From Actinophytocola oryzae (GTDB taxonomy: Bacteria; Actinomycetota; Actinomycetes; Mycobacteriales; Pseudonocardiaceae): 64,000 nucleotides of DNA. The notes under the pieces are model-generated. The model made no database searches and had not been told where the DNA came from. It saw only the letters and a program-made list of their open reading frames with translations. The position numbers and the translations under genes were made by a program. Shown piece by piece: positions 61,166 to 64,000 of the stretch. Positions within the stretch are counted from its first letter, which is position 1, and the number at the start of each line of letters is the position of its first letter. Location of the stretch: contig NZ_SOCP01000004.1 in assembly GCF_004364325.1 (NCBI RefSeq), positions 248,001 through 312,000 of the forward strand. Direction: 5' to 3'.

Positions 61166-63316
61166 ATGACGGCAACACTGTCCCACGTGGACGAAGAGGT
61201 CGTGCGCGAGGTCCTGGACGCGGTCCGGGCCGCGGGCCGGGACTCGCTCACCGCCCCCGAGGGTAAGCGGGTCTGCGACGCGTACGGGATCCCCACCCCG
61301 GGTGAGGGTCTCGCCACGTCGGCGGACGAGGCGGCGAAGCTCGCCGAGGAGATCGGCGGGAAGGTCGTCGCGAAGATCGTCTCACCGGACATCCTGCACA
61401 AGACCGAGGCGGGCGGCGTGATCGTCGGCGTCAGCGGTGGCGACGAGGCGCGGACCGCCTACGACACGATCCTGAGCAACGCCAAGGCGTACAAGGCCGA
61501 CGCGGACATCACCGGCGTGCAGATCCAGGAGATGGTCGGCGGGGGCCACGAGGTCATCATCGGTGCCACCACCGACGGCACGTTCGGCAAGGTCGTCGCG
61601 TTCGGGCTCGGCGGTGTGCTGGTGGAGGTCCTCAAGGACGTCACCTTCCGGCTCGCCCCGCTCGACGAGGCCGAGGCCAGGTCCATGGTCACCGGCATCA
61701 AGGCCGCCGAGGTGCTCCAGGGCGCCCGCGGCGCCGAGCCGGTCGACCTCGACGCGCTCGCCGACGTGATCACCAGGGTTTCCCGGCTGGTCACGGACTT
61801 CCCGGAGATCAGCGAGTTCGACCTCAACCCGGTGTTCGCCTCGGCGAGCGGGGCGGTCGCGGCGGACGTGCGGATCCTGCTCGAAACCGAGGAGCGCACC
61901 GGGCCGGTCCAGCACTCGCAGGAGGACATCCTGCGTGCGATGAACACGATGATGAACCCGCGTTCCGTCGCGGTCATCGGCGCCTCCGACCAGGCGGGCA
62001 AGATCGGCAACTCGGTCATGAAGAACCTGATCAACGGCGGCTACGCGGGGGAGATCTACCCGATCAACCCCAAGGCCGACGAGATCCAGGGCCGCAAGGC
62101 GTACAGGTCCGTCGCCGACATCCCCGGTGACGTGGACGTCGCGGTGTTCGCGGTGCCCGCCAAGTTCGTGCCGGCGGCGCTGACCGAGTGCGGCGAGAAG
62201 GGCGTCACCGCGGTCGTCATGATCCCCTCGGGGTTCGCCGAGACCGGCAACCAGGAGCTGCAGGACGAGATCGTCGAGATCGCGAACCGCTACAAGGTCA
62301 GGATGCTCGGCCCGAACATCTACGGCTACTACTACACGCCGCAGAACCTGTGCGCCACGTTCTGCACGCCGTACGACGTCAAGGGCGGGGTGGCGCTCAC
62401 GTCGCAGTCCGGCGGCATCGGCATGGCGATCCTCGGCTTCGCCCGCACCACCAAGATGGGTGTGTCGGCGATCGTCGGGCTCGGCAACAAGTCCGATGTG
62501 GACGAGGACGACCTGCTGACGTTCTTCGAGCACGACGACAACACGCAGTGCGTCGCCATGCACCTCGAGGACCTCAAGGACGGCAGGGCGTTCGTCGAGA
62601 CCGCCAAGCGGATGACCAGGAAGAAGCCGGTCGTCGTGCTGAAGGCGGGCCGTACCGCGATGGGTGCCCGTGCGGCCAGCTCGCACACGGGTGCGCTCGC
62701 GGGCGACGACAAGGTGTACGACGACATCCTCCGCCAGGCCGGCGTGGTGCGGGCGCCCGGCCTCAACGAGATGCTGGAGTACGCGCGCGGGCTGCCGCTG
62801 CTGCCCACGCCCCAGGGCGAGAACGTCGTCATCATCACCGGGGCGGGCGGCTCCGGGGTGCTGCTCTCGGACGCGTGTGTCGCGGAGGGACTGTCCCTCA
62901 TGGACATACCGCCGGACCTCGACGAGGCGTTCCGCGCGTTCATCCCGCCGTTCGGCGCTGCGGGCAACCCGATCGACATCACGGGTGGCGAACCGCCGTC
63001 GACGTACGAGGCCACGATCCGCCTCGGCCTGGACGACCCGCGCATCCACGCGCTGATCCTGGGCTACTGGCACACGATCGTGACACCGCCGATGGTGTTC
63101 GCCGAGCTGACCGCGAAGGTGGTCAACGAGGCTCGGGCGAGGGGTATCGACAAGCCGGTCGTGGCGTCGCTGGCGGGCGACACCGAGGTCGAGCAGGCGT
63201 GTGACTACCTGTTCGAGCACCGGATCGTCGCGTACCCGTACACAACGGAGCGCCCGGTGGCGGTACTGGGCGCGAAGTACCGATGGGCGAGGGCCGCCGG
63301 CCTGATCGGCGGCTAG
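61166..63316 (+). CDS. ADP-forming acyl-CoA synthetase (acetate-CoA ligase family)
   Basis: Fused NDP-forming synthetase of 716 residues. The ATP-grasp (beta) part comes first: VVAKIVSPDILHKTEAGGVI, QEMVGGGHEVIIGATTDGTF and VVAFGLGGVLVEVLKDVTFR. The CoA-binding (alpha) part follows from about 255: NPRSVAVIGASDQAGKIGNS, LTSQSGGIGMAIL and ARAASSHTGALAGDDKVYD with the phospho-His. The beta-alpha order is reversed from the more common alpha-beta fusions. It starts 5 bases after the frc stop. It could conserve energy by converting formyl-CoA or another acyl-CoA to acid plus ATP (inference). Confidence 0.88.
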   Translation: MTATLSHVDEEVVREVLDAVRAAGRDSLTAPEGKRVCDAYGIPTPGEGLATSADEAAKLAEEIGGKVVAKIVSPDILHKTEAGGVIVGVSGGDEARTAYDTILSNAKAYKADADITGVQIQEMVGGGHEVIIGATTDGTFGKVVAFGLGGVLVEVLKDVTFRLAPLDEAEARSMVTGIKAAEVLQGARGAEPVDLDALADVITRVSRLVTDFPEISEFDLNPVFASASGAVAADVRILLETEERTGPVQHSQEDILRAMNTMMNPRSVAVIGASDQAGKIGNSVMKNLINGGYAGEIYPINPKADEIQGRKAYRSVADIPGDVDVAVFAVPAKFVPAALTECGEKGVTAVVMIPSGFAETGNQELQDEIVEIANRYKVRMLGPNIYGYYYTPQNLCATFCTPYDVKGGVALTSQSGGIGMAILGFARTTKMGVSAIVGLGNKSDVDEDDLLTFFEHDDNTQCVAMHLEDLKDGRAFVETAKRMTRKKPVVVLKAGRTAMGARAASSHTGALAGDDKVYDDILRQAGVVRAPGLNEMLEYARGLPLLPTPQGENVVIITGAGGSGVLLSDACVAEGLSLMDIPPDLDEAFRAFIPPFGAAGNPIDITGGEPPSTYEATIRLGLDDPRIHALILGYWHTIVTPPMVFAELTAKVVNEARARGIDKPVVASLAGDTEVEQACDYLFEHRIVAYPYTTERPVAVLGAKYRWARAAGLIGG

Positions 63317-63328
63317 CCACAAGGGTTT

Positions 63329-63358
63329 GGCCGCCGCCCGCTGAAACGGGCGGCGGCC
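63329..63358 (+). terminator. Terminator hairpin after the acyl-CoA synthetase
   Basis: GGCCGCCGCCCG pairs with CGGGCGGCGGCC over 12 bases around a CTGAAA loop, 12 bases after the stop. Confidence 0.85.
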
Positions 63359-63427
63359 GAAGGGCCGGCCAGATTGACCGACCCGTAGTTGATGGGTGAA
63401 AGAGCAGGGGTCAACAGGCAGGCGGTA

Positions 63428-63439
63428 GAGACGCGTCTC
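63428..63439. promoter_or_regulatory. Palindrome GAGACGCGTCTC (site 1)
   Basis: Perfect 12-base palindrome 59 bases before the transporter start codon; a shorter version follows at 63465-63474. Confidence 0.65.
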
Positions 63440-63464
63440 CGGAGGACGCGGTGTGGAGTCCGGA

Positions 63465-63474
63465 GAGACGTCTC
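63465..63474. promoter_or_regulatory. Palindrome GAGACGTCTC (site 2)
   Basis: Perfect 10-base palindrome with the same arms as site 1, about 36 bases further on and 23 bases before the transporter start codon. Confidence 0.6.
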
Positions 63475-63497
63475 ACAATTCATTCCCTGGAGGTCCA

Positions 63498-64000
63498 ATG
63501 GTGGATTCTCACAACCCCCCGGTCGCGGGGTCAACCGCGGCCGAGGCGACTGTCGGGGCGGGTGAGGAAAGGGTATGGCGGGCCGGTGGGCTCGAGCCGA
63601 TGCCCATTCGCCCGTTACCGGAAGCGCCTCCGTCCATTCACTTGCTGGGCCCGACCGTCTTCCTGCTCGCGCTCGGCGTGGGCATGGGCGAGTCGTACAT
63701 GTGGCCGCGACTGGTTCTCGTATTCGGACCCGAGATCCGGTGGCTGTTCCTCATCGGTGTCACCCTGCAGGCAGTGGTGATGCTCGAGATGGCCCGCTAC
63801 GCGATGGCGACCGGTGAGAGCATCTTCACCGGTGCGGCGCGTGTGTTCAAACCGATAATGTGGTTCTTCTTCGCAACGGCCATTCTCGTCTACATGTGGC
63901 CGGGGCACCTTTCCGCGGGAATGTCGGCCTTCGAACAGCTGACCGGCATACCGTGGGTGATCTCGGCGATCGTCGTCCTGATCCTGGTCGGGATCCTGTT
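63498..64000 (+). CDS. Nramp-like membrane transporter, 3' truncated by window edge
   Basis: The reading frame is open from the ATG at 63498 (ribosome site CTGGAGG) to the window end, giving 167 residues. After a soluble, proline-rich N-terminus of about 55 residues come hydrophobic helices: VFLLALGVGMGESYMWPRLV, then LFLIGVTLQAVVMLEMARYA, then IMWFFFATAILVYMWPGHLS. GVGMGESYMWPRLV and LEMARYAMATGESIF resemble the opening of Nramp-family divalent metal transporters, but the DPG motif of true Nramp is not seen. Following the CoA-dependent genes it may import their carboxylate substrate or a metal ion. The identity is provisional. Confidence 0.72.
   Translation, partial: MVDSHNPPVAGSTAAEATVGAGEERVWRAGGLEPMPIRPLPEAPPSIHLLGPTVFLLALGVGMGESYMWPRLVLVFGPEIRWLFLIGVTLQAVVMLEMARYAMATGESIFTGAARVFKPIMWFFFATAILVYMWPGHLSAGMSAFEQLTGIPWVISAIVVLILVGIL

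Overview
The window is very GC-rich DNA (about 70 percent by eye) with tightly packed genes, many GTG starts and many 4-bp ATGA/GTGA gene overlaps. It also carries an XRE/DUF397 pair, an F420-type LLM oxidoreductase, a Streptomyces-like MatB and HTH-nSTAND-WD40 signalling proteins. Together these point to a filamentous actinomycete chromosome, probably Pseudonocardiales; the order is inference. No rRNA, tRNA, CRISPR array or intact insertion sequence was seen.

Layout. 1-4063: end of a sugar ABC permease, a GntR/FCD regulator and a small deoxysugar-oxidation operon (mutarotase, aldo/keto reductase, lactonase). 4410-13218 (minus): an eight-gene L-rhamnose operon with ABC transporter, mutarotase, RhaI isomerase, a secreted BNR-repeat protein and an AraA-like isomerase, preceded by a perfect LacI-type operator. 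13278-21424: cytochrome P450, HTH-nSTAND-WD40 protein, DUF1772 membrane protein, malonyl-CoA synthetase MatB and an MBL-fold hydrolase. 21474-24877 (minus): a four-gene ABC system with two ATPases and two permeases. 24994-34131: LLM oxidoreductase behind a MerR-type operator, SDR, hairpin repeats, tyrosine phosphatase, MFS carrier, an epimerase/isomerase/glutamine-synthetase-like/amidohydrolase operon, and an alpha/beta hydrolase with a TetR regulator.

34162-40983: a taurine/nitrate-type ABC transporter with aldehyde dehydrogenase and a MetE-like methyltransferase, divergent from an IclR regulator with a palindromic operator between them. 41132-52010: a large SF1 helicase with a C-terminal nuclease-like domain, an MBL hydrolase, XRE/DUF397 genes with twin palindromes, and a 1022-residue AAA ATPase. 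52011-54186: lower-GC DNA with a deaminase-like gene (HAE and PCxxC motifs) whose downstream reading frame is broken. 54210-56575: DrrAB-type ABC exporter and FMN reductase. 56707-64000: ketopantoate-reductase-like gene, DUF6457 protein, a ThDP-dependent lyase, a formyl-CoA:oxalate CoA-transferase homologue, an ADP-forming acyl-CoA synthetase and the start of an Nramp-like transporter; this looks like an oxalate or 2-hydroxyacid degradation unit.

A 30-bp-period hairpin repeat occurs at three unlinked places, each just after a stop codon. Several regulator-less operators (LacI, MerR, GntR-like) indicate control from elsewhere in the genome. The strongest candidates for something unusual are the helicase-nuclease, the broken deaminase locus, the CoA-dependent C2 unit and the repeat family.
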